Origin: Aristolochia californica
Lineage: Eukaryota > Streptophyta > Magnoliopsida > Piperales > Aristolochiaceae
Length of the DNA stretch: 64,000 bases
Reading direction: 5' to 3'
Assembly: GCA_029961685.1 (NCBI GenBank)
Contig: JARWKL010000007.1
Coordinates: 10,563,406-10,627,405 of the forward strand
A model generated the notes under the pieces. That model did not search any database, had not been told where the DNA came from, and saw nothing but the letters and a program-made list of their open reading frames with translations. Position 1 is the stretch's first letter. Each line of letters begins with the position of its first letter. Below are positions 8,537 through 19,458 of the stretch, one piece after another. The translations under genes were made by a program, and so were the position numbers.

Positions 8537-11500
8537 TTCATTTTACTTTCTATATTTTATCTTTCATTATATATTTCATCTTTCTTTCTATATTTCATTT
8601 TTACTTTCTATATTTCAACTTTTTTTCAATATTTCATATTCATTTTTATATTTCATTTCATTAATATTTAAAATTTTACTTTCTATATTTCTTCTTTCTT
8701 TCAATATTTTATTTTACTTTCTCTATTTCATCTTTCTCTCTATATTTCATTTTACTTTCTTAATTTCATCTTTCTTTCTATATTTCATTTTACTTTCTTT
8801 ATTTCATCATTCTTTCTATATTTCATTTTACTTTCTTTACTTCATCTTTCTTTCTATATTTAATTTCACTTTCTAAATTTCATCTTTCTTTCTGTATTTT
8901 ATTTTACTTTTTATATATCATTATAATTTCTATATTTCATGTTACTTTCTATATTTCATCTTTCTTTATATATTTCATTTTATTTTCTATATTTCGTTTT
9001 TCATTCTACATTTCATTTTACTTTCTAAATTTCAACTTTTTTGCAATATTTTACATTTATTTTTATATTTCATTTTATTTATATATAAAATTTTACTTTA
9101 TATATTTTTTCTTTCTTTCAGTATTTCATTTTACTTTCTATATTTCATCTTTCTTTCTATATTTCATTTTACTTTCTTTATTTCATCTTTCTTTCTATAT
9201 TTCATTTTACTTTCTTTATTTCATCTTTCTTTCTATATTTCATTTTACTTTCTAAATTTCATTTTTCTTTCTATATTTCATTTTACTTTCTATATATCAT
9301 CATACCTTCTATATTTTATTTTACTTTCTATATTTCATCTTTCTTTATATATTTTATTTTACTTTCAATATTTTATCTTTCATTCTATATTTGATCTTTC
9401 TTTCTACATTTCATTTTACTTTTTATATTTCATCTATCTTTCTATATTTCATATTAATTTCCATATTTCATCTTTCTTTCTATATTTCATTTTCTTTTCT
9501 ATATTTCGTCTTTCATTCTATATTTCATTTTACTTTCTATATTTCATCTTTCTTTTAGTATTTCATTTTAGTTTCTATATTTAATCTTTCTATCTATATT
9601 TCATTTTATTTCTATATTTGATCTTTTTTTCTATATTTCATCTTTCTTTCTATATTTCATTTTTTTTATATTTGAAATTTTATTTAATATTACATTTCAC
9701 TTTCTTTATTATATCTTCCTTTCCATATTTCATTTTACTTTGTCTATATCTTCTTAATTTCTATATTTCATTTTTCTTTCTATATTTTAACCTTCTTTCT
9801 ATATTTCATCTTTCTTTCTATACTTCATTTTACTTTCTATATTTCATCTTTCTTTCTATATTTCATGTTATTTTCAATATATCATTTTTCCTACTATATT
9901 TTATTTTACTTTCTATATTTCATATTTCTTTCTATATTTCATTTTACTTTCTATATTCCATCTTACTTTCTATATTCCATCTTACTTTCTATATTTTCTC
10001 TTTCTTTCTATATTTCATCTTTCTTTATGTATTTCATCTTCCTTTCTACATTTCATTTTACTTTATATATTTCATCTCTCTTTATTTATTTCATGTTACT
10101 TACTGTACATCATTTTTCTTACAATATTTCATTTTACTTTCTATATTTCATCTTTCTTTCTATATTTCATTTTACTCTCTATATTTTATCTTAATTTTTG
10201 TATTTCGTTTTACTTTCTATATTTCTTCTTTCTTTCTATATTTCATTTTACTTTGTATATATTTCATCTTTCTTTATGTATTTCATCTTTCTTTCTATAT
10301 TTCATTTTACTTTCTATATTTCATATTTGTTTATTTATTTCATGTAATTTTTTTTATATCATTTTTCTTACTATATTTTATTTTACTTTTTATATTTCAT
10401 TTTTCTTTCTATATTTAATTTTACTTTCTATATATCAGCTTTCTTTTTATTTTTCATTTTACTTTCTATATTTCATCTTTCTTTCTATATTTCATTTTAC
10501 TTTCTATATTTCATATTACTTTCTATATTTCGTTTTACATTCTATATTTCATCTTTCTTTCTATTTTTCATTTTACTTTCTATATTTTATCTTTCATTCT
10601 ATATTTCATCTTTCTTTCTATATTTCATTTTACTTTCTATATTTTATTTGTCTTTCTATTTTTCTTGTTACTTTCTATATTTCATATTTTTTTCTATATT
10701 ACATTTTATTTTCTATATTTCGTCTTTCATTCTATTTTTCATTTTACTTTGTATATTTCAACTTTTTTTCTATATTTCATATTTATTTTTATATTTCTTC
10801 TTTCTTTATTTATTAAAATTTTCATTTCTATATTTAATTCTTCTTTAAGTTTTTCATTTTACTTTCTATATTTCATTTTACTTTCTTTATTTCATCTTTA
10901 TTTTTCTAATTCATTTTACTTTCTATATTTCATCTTTCTTGTTATATTTTATTTTACTTTCTATATTTCATCCTTGCTTATTTAGTGCAAGTTACTTTTT
11001 ATATATCATTTTTCTTACTATATTTCATTTTACTTTCTATATTTCATCTTTCTTTCTATATTTTATTTTACTTTCTATATTTCATCTTTATTTCTATATA
11101 TCATTTTAGTTTCTATATTTCAGCTTTCTTTTTGTATTTCATTTTACTTTCTATATTTTATCTTTCATTATATATTTCATCTTTCTTTTTATATTTCATT
11201 TTACTTTCTATATTTTAACTTTTTTTCAATATTTCATATTTATTTTTATATTTCTTTTTATTAATATTTAAAATTTTACGTTCTAAATTTCTTCTTTCTT
11301 TTATTATTTCATTTTACTTTCTATATTTCATCTTTCTCTCTATATTTCAATTTACTTTCTTTATTTCATCTTTCTTTCTATATTTCATTTTATTTTCTTT
11401 AGTTCATATTCTTTCTTTATTTCATTTTACTTTCTTTACTTCATCTTTCTTTCTATGTTTCATTTTACTTTCTTTATTTCATCTTTCTTTCTATATTTAA

Positions 11501-12312
11501 TTTTACTTTCTAAATTTCATCTTTCTTTCTATATTTCATTTTACTTTTTATATATCATTATAATTTCTATATTTCATGTTACTTTCTATATTTCATCTTT
11601 CTTTATATATTTCGTTTTATTTTCTATATTTCATTTTTCATTCTACATTTCATTTTACTTTCTAAATTTCAACTTTTTTGCAATATTTTATATTTATTTT
11701 TATATTTCATTTTATTTATATATAAAATTTTACTTTCTATATTTTTTCTTTCTTTCAGTATTTCATTTTACTTTCTATATTTCATCTTTCTTTCTATATT
11801 TCATTTTACTTTCTTTATTTCATCTTTCTTTCTATATTTTATTTTACTTTCTTTATTTCATCTTTCTTTCTAAATTTCATTTTTCTTTCTAAATTTCATC
11901 TTTCTTTCTATATTTCATTTTACTTTCTATATTTCATTTTTCTTTATATATTTTATTTTACTTTCTATATTTTATCTTTCATTCTATATTTGATCTTTCT
12001 TTATACATTTCATTTTACTTTCTATATTTCATCTATCTTTCTATATTTCATATTAATTTCCATATTTCATCTTTCTTTCTATATTTCATTTTCTTTTCTA
12101 TATTTCGTCTTTCATTCTATATTTCATTTTACTTTCTATATTTCATCTTTCTTTTAGTATTTCATTTTAGTTTCTATATTTCATCTTTCTATCTATATTT
12201 CATTTTATTTTCTATATTTCATCTTTCTTTCTATATTTTATTTTTTTATATTTGAAATTTTATTTAATATTACATTTCACTTTCTTTACTATATCTTCCT
12301 TTCCATATTTCT
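8537..12312. repeat. Satellite array 1 (T-rich on plus strand, 19/38-bp unit)
   Basis: 3.8 kb of tandem repeats built from two alternating 19-mers, TTTCATTTTACTTTCTATA and TTTCATCTTTCTTTCTATA, which together form a 38-bp dimer. Variants carry extra ATTT or lose a few bases, and degenerate blocks recur. Two segments of about 1.16 kb (8556-9731 and 11157-12312) are diverged copies of one another, sharing odd blocks such as a TTAATATTTAAAATTTTA block and the CTTTTAGTATTTCATTTTAG block. Because T-rich codons lack stops, long frames rich in Phe, Ile, Tyr, Leu and Ser appear on this strand; they are artefacts. No promoter or gene is seen. Confidence 0.93.
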
Positions 12313-12652
12313 TTTCGTCCTCTTTCTTTCTTTTCATTGTTGTTTCTTTCTTTCTTTCGCCTATCTATCTTCTTTCTTTCTTTATTTATTTTATTCTTTG
12401 TTTCTTTCTTTCTCATGTATTTATTTGTTTCTTTTATTCCTTCTTTCTAGTTTCTTTCTTTCCTTTTTCATTCTTATCTTTCTTGTTTCTCTCTTTTTTC
12501 TTTGATTATTTATTTATTTTTTCTTGTTCTTTATTTGGTTCTTTCTTCTTCCATTGTTTTTTTTCTTTCTCTATTTCGTCTTTCTTTCTTTTCATCTTGT
12601 TTCTTTATTTTTCATCTTGTTTCTTTCTTCTTCTTCTTTTTTTTTTCATTTT

Positions 12653-12693
<41 letters not shown>

Positions 12694-13177
12694 TTTCTTT
12701 CAGACTCGTTTGTTTGTTTCTATCCTAATTCTTTCTTTCTAGTTTCTTGCTTTATATCTTTATTATTTTATTAATTTTTTCTTATTTCTTTCTTTCTTTC
12801 ATGTTTCTTTCTTATTCTTTGTTTTCTGCTTCTTTCTTTCTTGATTCTTTCATTTTTTCATTCATTCTTTCTTTCTTTCTTTCTTTCTTCATTCTTTCTT
12901 TTTGTCTTCTTTCCTTATTTTCTCTTTATTTCTTGATTCTTGCTTATTTCTTTCCTTATTTCTTTCTTTTATTCTTTCTTTCTAGTTTCTTTCTTTCTTT
13001 TTTCTATGTTTCTTTGTTTTATCCTTTATCTTTCTTATTTCTGTCTTTCTTTCTTACTTTTTTTCTTTCTTCTATCCTTTTTCTTTCTTTCATCATTCTT
13101 CCTTTCTTGTTTCTTGCCTTATATCTTTCTTATTTTTCTTTCTTTCTTCTTCTTTGTTTCTTGTTTTTTCTTGCTTC
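12313..13177. repeat. CTTT-rich pyrimidine tract
   Basis: 865 bp of nearly pure T/C on the plus strand, built from TTTC and TTCTT motifs with degenerate runs. It joins array 1 after TTTCCATATTTC and ends at copy 2 of the virus. It differs from the 19-bp satellite, lacking the regular TATATTTCAT spacing, and may be a separate microsatellite expansion or the degenerate edge of the array. Long frames inside it are artefacts. Homopurine/homopyrimidine DNA of this kind can form triplex structures. Confidence 0.85.
12651..12690. repeat. (TTTC)10 microsatellite
   Basis: Ten perfect TTTC units in a row, the purest part of the pyrimidine tract. It is likely to vary in length between individuals. Confidence 0.95.
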
Positions 13178-15025
13178 TTTGTGGATTGGTTCATGCAAAC
13201 CAGACTAAAGCAAGTGGAGAAACGACCCTTAGTTTCTTCCCCAACAACTCCCACTCTTTCAACCTTAACGAAAGAATGACATCTTATGTTTGGCATAAAT
13301 ATACGATCAGTACATCCTCCTACTGATCCAATTCGACTTGAATTTGCAAGTCCTTCAGGAAAAAACCCTGAATTTGTCGAAGCAGTTGCTTTTGTCAATC
13401 CGGAGGTTACCCTCAATCCTATGGGGCAAATCAGAAGACAAAACAACTTCACTAATTTAAATCTCCAAACGATAGGCAATCAGCTGAATCGAATTGAAGA
13501 TTTATTGGACAAACATGTCCCCGAGAAAGTTTGTCAAGATCCTTATGACTTATCTTCTCGAAAATTACCTTTGTTGATGGATGGGAAACCCCTCATCAAA
13601 CCACCAGTTCCTATAAGGAACTTTAAATTAGATAACAATTCTGAGGTTGTCGAAGAATTGTTATTAAGGCTTGGTAAATTGAATCTTTCCGAAGATCAAA
13701 TCAAGCAAGCCCAGAAAAAGCCAGAAACGTCGGCTAATGTGGTGAGTCAACACATCCAAAAACATCTACCTATCCTTCATGTTTTGGAAGTTGACCAAGC
13801 ACAGGATGAAGAATCTCAAGAAGGTTCTTTATCACAAAATAATTCTGAAGATTTCACTCCTTCAGCATACTCTGATTCTGATATAGGTCAAAATTCAGAT
13901 CTTCCAGATTTGGGTTTAACTCATATCTCTCAGACTGAAGCAATTCTTCAGGAAATGATTCAAGACCAACCGAGTATCCAAAAATTAAAGTATACGAAAG
14001 AATCTACTCGGAATTGGGATCTAAATCGCAAGATCTATTACCATAGGCCTACACCTCAGGACCTATTGTATGAAGAGAATTGCTATATAGATCAAAAACA
14101 ATATGATGGCAGATCCATATACGAATGGAATATAGATGCAATGTCTGAATATCAGATATTAGAACATTGTAGAAGAATGCTTATGTATGCTACTATTTGT
14201 AGACAACATAAGAATTCAGATCAAGGAATAGCAGAAATGATAACTGCTGGATTTTCTGGACACTTAAAAGGTTGGTGGGACAACATCCTTACTCCTGCTC
14301 AACACCATGAAATCTATAATTCCAAAAAGGTTATTAAGACTGAAGCAGGCCAAGCATACCTAGGCGAGGATGATGCAGTCTATACCTTGATTTCATGTAT
14401 TGTCCATCATTTTATTGGTTATCTGATATCCACTACTGATAAGGGACGAGAGGTTTTGCAAAATCTTAGATGTAAAACACTTAGCAATTGTAGATGGTAT
14501 AAAGATGTTTTCCTGACTAAGGTTATGCAACGAACCGATGCCAATAATGAATATTGGAAAGCTAAATTTATTGATGGATTACCCACACTTTTTGCTAGTA
14601 AAGTCCGCAAAAGGTTAGGTAACGAGGTAGGAATCATCAACTACCAGCAATATACATATGGTCTCCTTACCAGTGCTATCATCCAAGAAGGACTGACCTT
14701 ATGTAATGATTTAAAACTTCAGGCTCAGCTTAAGCAACAAAATTTTACTGGTAAGCGTGAGCTTGGTGAATTCTGTGACCAATTTGCTTGTGGCACAGAA
14801 CCACGAACTTCCCATCAAAGGAAGGGAAAAGGGACGGCCTCTCATACGAAGAGACCAGAACCCTACTCACACCAGAGTAGGAGATATCCCAAACGACAAT
14901 CATATCAAAAGACTCGTCAAGAACCTAGGAGACCTACTCCTCGTCAGAAGCATCCTTCTAGACGAAATCCGCCAGACAAAAAGAAAATTGTCTGTTATAA
15001 ATGTGGTAAATTAGGCCACTATTAA
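13178..15025 (+). pseudogene. Viral coat protein, copy 2 (5' truncated, two stops)
   Basis: It begins at TTTGTGGATTGG, about 65-70 codons into the CP compared with copy 3, directly after the pyrimidine tract. Seen: VDWFMQTRLKQ, the GHLKGWWDN block, a basic tail, and the zinc knuckle with its first two Cys and His (TGT 14993, TGT 15002, CAC 15017). Breaks: TGG to TGA at 13277-13279 and TAA at 15023-15025 within the knuckle. The second stop is shared with copy 3, the first is private. The frame between the stops is open for 579 codons. No protein is expected without readthrough or internal initiation. Confidence 0.85.
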
Positions 15026-17512
15026 AATAGATGCAAAACCAAAGAGAAATTGAACCAACTTCAGATAGATGAAGGATTGAGAATCCAGTTGGCTAAACTT
15101 CTCTTAAATTCTGATTCTGGAGACGATATTGATTCTACCTCATCCAGCCAATCAGATGATCCAGACTGCAGTTGTTCTCATCTGCAATCTGTGGCACAAA
15201 TGCATCAAATTAATGTTCTTACATCCCTGCAACGCAGCATGTTAGAGAACATTGATCAAGAGGAAGATCCTCAAACCAAGAGATATTTAATTAAAGAATA
15301 TCTCGATCAAATTCAAAGTACTTCAAAGAGTACTCCCAGTCAAGGAGTAAAACCTTATTCTTTGAAGGAAATTCTTAGTCGTTCTGAAGAAATAATATCT
15401 TCAAAACAAAATGTTACTATCTCCTCATTGCAAGGAGAAATTAAAGAAATCAAGCAAGAATTAAAAGAATTAAAATCTTTATATAAAAAGCTTGAACAAA
15501 AATATGAACAAAACAATTTGCCTCCAGAAAAGACATCAGATGCTTCTTTTCTGAATCAAATTACCAAAGTCATCCATCAGAGATGGCATACAGTTATTAA
15601 TTTGGTTATTGATCAGAACTTTGTCATCCCTAAACTGACAGCTCTGATTGATAGTGGAGCAGACTTAAACTGCATCCAGGAAGGGTTGATTCCAACCCAA
15701 TATTTTGAGAAAACAACTCAAACCTTAGCAAATGCCAATGGAGACAAAATGAAGATTAAATACAAATTAAATAATGCCTCCATTTGCACTAATAATCAGT
15801 GCATTACAACTGACTTTTTATTAGTCAAAAATATGACACAACAAGTCATATTAGGTACTCCTTTTCTGGAGAAAATAATGCCAATCCAAGGCATTGATAA
15901 CCATGGAATTCATGGTCAGGTTAATAATAAACCTATTTATTTCTCATTCAAATCTCCTCCTCAAATCAGTTTTATCAATGAGATTTCTGAATTGAGAAAT
16001 GTCAAAGAACATCATCTTAGTTTCCTGCATAAAGAAATTCAATTTTTAACCATTGAACAACAGTTGGAAACTCTAGATATCAAAGAGAAAATTAGTTCTC
16101 TTCAGAAACTATTAACCCAAGAAATTTGTAGTGACATTCCTACAGCTTTTTGGGATCGACATAAATATATTGTGTCTTTACCCTATATTGATGGGTTCAA
16201 TGAAAGAACCATTCCCACCAAAGCTAGGCCTAGTCAAATGAAACATGCTTTACTAGACCTCTGCAAAAAGGAAATCCAAACTCTATTGGATAAGAAATTA
16301 ATTAGAAAATCTTATTCCCCATGGAGTTGTACTGCTTTTTATGTCAATAAAAATGCAGAAAAGGAACGAGGTGTTCCCCGATTAGTGGTTAATTATAAAC
16401 CACTCAATGACTGTTTGAGATGGATTCGCTATCCAATCCCAAACAAAAAAGATTTATTAGACAGATTATTTTCTGCTAAAATCTTTTCCAAATTTGATTT
16501 GAAATCTGGATATTGGCAAATTCAAATTAATGAAAAGGATAAATATAAAACTGCATTCACTGTCCCTTTTGGTCACTTTGAATGGAATGTTATGCCTTTC
16601 GGTTTGAAAAATGCTCCATCTGAATTTCAACATATCATGAATGATATATTTGCTCCTTATTCTGAATTTACCATTGTTTATATTGATGATATACTTGTCT
16701 ATTCAGAATCTCTTGATGCTCATTTTAAGCATTTACATGTTTTCAAATCAGTTATTAGAAAACATGGGTTGGTGATATCGGCACCGAAAATGAAACTGTT
16801 TCAGACCTCTGTTAGATTTTTAGGTCACAATATTCACAAGGGAAAAATAGTTCCCATTGATAGAAGCATTGAGTTTGCCTCTAAGTTCCCGGATGAACTA
16901 CTGGAGAAAACTCAACTTCAGAGATTTCTAGGAAGTCTCAATTATATTGCAGATTATTATCCTCATCTTGCACAAGATTCTGCAATATTGCACAAAAGAC
17001 TCAGAAAGAATCCTGAGCCTTGGACTCCCAACCATACCCAGGCAGTCCAACTAATTAAGAGTAAGGTTAAACAACTTCCTTGTCTTAACCTCACTAATCC
17101 TTCTTATCCGAAGGTTGTAGAGACAGATGCCTCCCATATAGGCTATGGTGGCATTTTGAAACAACGAAATCCATCAGGTAAAGAAGAACTTGTTAGATTT
17201 ACCTCTGGAAATTGGCATGATGCACAGCTTAATTATTCCACAGTAAAACAAGAAATATTGGCAATAATTAAGTGCATTCATAAATTCCAGGATGATTTAT
17301 TAAATCAAAAATTCCTTTTAAGAGTTGATTGTTCAGCAGCCAAATCGATTCTTAAGAAGGATGTGAAGAATCTTACTTCCAAACAAATCTTTGCCAGATG
17401 GCAGGTGGAATTAAGCGCCTTTGATTTTGATATAGAACATATTAAAGGAGAATTGAACTCCTTACCTGATTTTCTAACCCGTGAATTTCTCCAGGGTCAA
17501 AATCATGTATAA
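15026..17512 (+). CDS. Florendovirus-like AP-RT-RNase H, copy 2 (open from the knuckle stop)
   Basis: The longest open viral frame in the window: 820 codons from ATG 15050, open from just after the knuckle stop. Order: last knuckle Cys; an acidic stretch; a Lys/Glu coiled coil (near residues 125-155); aspartic protease (LIDSGAD near 200, ILGTPFL near 270); RT (SGYWQIQ near 485, YIDDI near 544); and RNase H (ETDAS near 690, KQEILAI, RVDCSAA). It stops at TAA 17510-17512, overlapping ORF2 ATG 17505 as ATGTATAA. All catalytic motifs I can check look intact. It is cut off from MP and from the CP start, so it is a fragment of a dead insert. The open state suggests recent duplication or integration. 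Confidence 0.9.
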   Translation, partial: NRCKTKEKLNQLQIDEGLRIQLAKLLLNSDSGDDIDSTSSSQSDDPDCSCSHLQSVAQMHQINVLTSLQRSMLENIDQEEDPQTKRYLIKEYLDQIQSTSKSTPSQGVKPYSLKEILSRSEEIISSKQNVTISSLQGEIKEIKQELKELKSLYKKLEQKYEQNNLPPEKTSDASFLNQITKVIHQRWHTVINLVIDQNFVIPKLTALIDSGADLNCIQEGLIPTQYFEKTTQTLANANGDKMKIKYKLNNASICTNNQCITTDFLLVKNMTQQVILGTPFLEKIMPIQGIDNHGIHGQVNNKPIYFSFKSPPQISFINEISELRNVKEHHLSFLHKEIQFLTIEQQLETLDIKEKISSLQKLLTQEICSDIPTAFWDRHKYIVSLPYIDGFNERTIPTKARPSQMKHALLDLCKKEIQTLLDKKLIRKSYSPWSCTAFYVNKNAEKERGVPRLVVNYKPLNDCLRWIRYPIPNKKDLLDRLFSAKIFSKFDLKSGYWQIQINEKDKYKTAFTVPFGHFEWNVMPFGLKNAPSEFQHIMNDIFAPYSEFTIVYIDDILVYSESLDAHFKHLHVFKSVIRKHGLVISAPKMKLFQTSVRFLGHNIHKGKIVPIDRSIEFASKFPDELLEKTQLQRFLGSLNYIADYYPHLAQDSAILHKRLRKNPEPWTPNHTQAVQLIKSKVKQLPCLNLTNPSYPKVVETDASHIGYGGILKQRNPSGKEELVRFTSGNWHDAQLNYSTVKQEILAIIKCIHKFQDDLLNQKFLLRVDCSAAKSILKKDVKNLTSKQIFARWQVELSAFDFDIEHIKGELNSLPDFLTREFLQGQNHV

Positions 17513-18805
17513 CCCCGCAAGGGGCAATCCACTCCCAATGAGAGGACGTGTAACCAACAATCAAGAGGCCGAGGCCGAAAGAATCCAGAAAGAGGAAATT
17601 CCTCAGACAAGAAGGGCAAAGCCCCAGTGTCGTATAAAGAGACACTTGAAGTAGAACCAGAGTATATTACTCTTCCGGATACGGAAACAATTCTACTCCT
17701 CAATAAAGAGGATCTTGAGGGTACATTGGATTCCTGGGAGATGTTACAGAAATGGCTTGGAGAAGCCTACTGTCCCATCCGTGCAGGAAAACGATGGTAT
17801 TCCTTTGAATCTATTTTGGTTCATCTAAATTCTATATCAGTGCATCATACACTGACCAATGTGGCTAAATGGGATAGCCCAAGAGCGTACAGTAAATGTA
17901 CAATACAAAGATTCATGCATCCCTCAACATGGGGAAAATTTGATTTGGCTAAAGCAGCTAATCTTCCTAATGATAAGGAATTTAATTATTGGGATTATAT
18001 GGATTCTTGGTATAATACCTTTTATTACCAAAATCCTTCCCATAGGCATTCCTGGTTTTTCCAATGGGAAAAGAATGTCTTTCAGAAGTCATTACCTCTA
18101 CCCAGTTGGGTCTTTGCATGGTGGATCAAATTTGGGCCACCCATTTCAATATTACCTGAGCCCATTAAGGCTTGTTTTAGTAAATGGACTCAGTCCAGTC
18201 CTGAGCTTAAAGCTCTGGGTTATGAAAAACCCCCAAAGCATTGGGACAGTCTTATCTTCTTTATGGTATTCTCTCTACCATGGATTTGGAGATGGGATTG
18301 TACTACAAGCTTTAATGATAACAGCCTACCAATATTATTACGAACATTTCATGTTCGATGGTAGAAAAATTTCCCCAATATTGATACCAAAGTTGCAGAA
18401 ATTAAGTCTGCTATCATACAAAATGAAAACAATCTTGGTTTGCATCGCATCCCGGAAGTCCATTATGACTCCGACAATTTATTTGCAAGTTTCAAAACTC
18501 AATTAAAGAGTTTGATTCCGAACATCTCGGAAAAAGATATTATGCAAAAATTATTAGAATCAATGAAGGATTCTATGGTAACCCAGTGCAATGAAGGCAC
18601 TTCTTCTCACCACCCAGCAGACGACAACATGTCTGTATCAGAACCTTCTGCTGCTGAAGATGATGAAGATATTGATGATAATAGCACAGAGCAGGATGAT
18701 AATGCTCAAGACTCTTTACCGGATAGTCAGCCACCTGATGAAGATCCGGAAGAATATATTAATCTTATGTTGCAAGCATTCAAGGCAACATCTAAAAAGA
18801 AATAA
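17505..18805 (+). pseudogene. Florendovirus-like ORF2, copy 2 (frameshift and stop)
   Basis: Same gene as at 1663-2963. Breaks differ from copy 1: one base is missing after 17550 (CGTGTAAC against CGTGGTAAC), which kills the start frame within about 15 codons; and TGG has become TAG at 18362-18364 in the Trp-rich core. The copy 1 frameshift is absent here, so the two ORF2 genes were broken independently after duplication. The acidic tail and final KKK are kept. Function is unknown. Confidence 0.8.
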
Positions 18806-18816
18806 TTTTGCAGGAT

Positions 18817-19179
18817 ATGACTATGACAGATAAATTTGTTCCAGATTCGTCGGCCAAGTCCGTCCAAAAGCTTCAGAGGAAATCGTATCCTCCGGCCCAC
18901 AGCTGGCCTATTTGTCACATCAATCAAGGCTCCTACAGTATATTTGGTCGGCCATTTTCCATAAAGTCTCACACATGGGATGCCGCCAGTAGCCGCCTGC
19001 ATCGGATAAGAGTTAAGGCTCTTCGTCAACAAAAGATGCTTTGGGACAAAGCCCATCAAATGTCTCTTTCCAATCCCCATCATGGAGATAAAATGGATGA
19101 TCACGATGAAGATAATAAAGATGCTGAATCATCCAAGAATCTCAATTATAGAGATCATGACTCATCACCTCAATCATAG
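18817..19179 (+). CDS. Small third viral ORF, copy 2 (hypothetical)
   Basis: Matches 2975-3337: an ATG 11 nt after the ORF2 stop, about 120 codons, with two amino-acid differences from copy 1 (Ser to Phe near the start, Val to Met near the Asp-rich tail). Both are replacements, which gives no sign of purifying selection. A bZIP-type ATGACTCAT lies inside it at 19157-19165. It may be a true gene or a chance frame over the promoter region. Confidence 0.4.
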   Translation: MTMTDKFVPDSSAKSVQKLQRKSYPPAHSWPICHINQGSYSIFGRPFSIKSHTWDAASSRLHRIRVKALRQQKMLWDKAHQMSLSNPHHGDKMDDHDEDNKDAESSKNLNYRDHDSSPQS

Positions 19180-19200
19180 AGGTTACTTTTTGTATTAGTG

Positions 19201-19227
19201 GTGGATTTCAAATATGTTCAAATCCAC
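19201..19227. promoter_or_regulatory. Dyad upstream of viral TATA box, copy 2
   Basis: GTGGATTT (19201-19208) and AAATCCAC (19220-19227), identical to the copy 1 dyad. Confidence 0.45.
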
Positions 19228-19242
19228 ATTAGTTCACTCCTT

Positions 19243-19252
19243 CTATATAAGG
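19243..19252 (+). promoter_or_regulatory. TATA box of viral promoter, copy 2
   Basis: CTATATAAGG in the same setting as copy 1. If active here it would transcribe about 180 bp of viral R region and then array 2, since the copy ends at 19458. Confidence 0.65.
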
Positions 19253-19366
19253 AGTTAGTTTCTCTGTATAAGGCATCACTTGAAAAACCTTCCCCTCTGT
19301 CTTCAAGGTTGCCTACTAGTGTGCTTTAAGTCTTGGAGTTTATTGTAAGTACTTTATGATATTGTG

Positions 19367-19372
19367 AATAAA
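19367..19372 (+). terminator. Viral poly(A) signal, copy 2
   Basis: AATAAA about 120 bp after the TATA box, as in copy 1. The following 86 bp (19373-19458) match copy 1 up to CCCGCT, six bases before the primer site, where satellite begins. Confidence 0.6.
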
Positions 19373-19458
19373 TTCGTAGTAAGTTAAAGTAATTCTCTGC
19401 CTGTTTTCCCTTTTACTTGCCTTCTGTCAATCTTCCTTCTTCCTTCCTTCTTCCCGCT

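Noticed and set aside
8526..12774. Long plus-strand frames of Phe/Ile/Tyr/Leu/Ser repeats that resemble multi-pass membrane proteins
   Set aside because: They are translations of the T-rich satellite, occur in all frames, have no start context or conservation and follow the 19/38-bp unit.
8537..13177. CRISPR-like regular repeats
   Set aside because: The units are contiguous with no unique spacers, and the setting is a plant genome.
12313..13177. A coding region in the CTTT-rich tract (153-158 codon frames)
   Set aside because: Pyrimidine-rich low complexity; frames are Ser/Phe/Leu runs without conservation.
13178..17512. A functional, mobile pararetrovirus in copy 2
   Set aside because: It lacks MP, the CP start, the primer site and leader, and carries two stops in CP; only the AP-RT-RNase H stretch is open.
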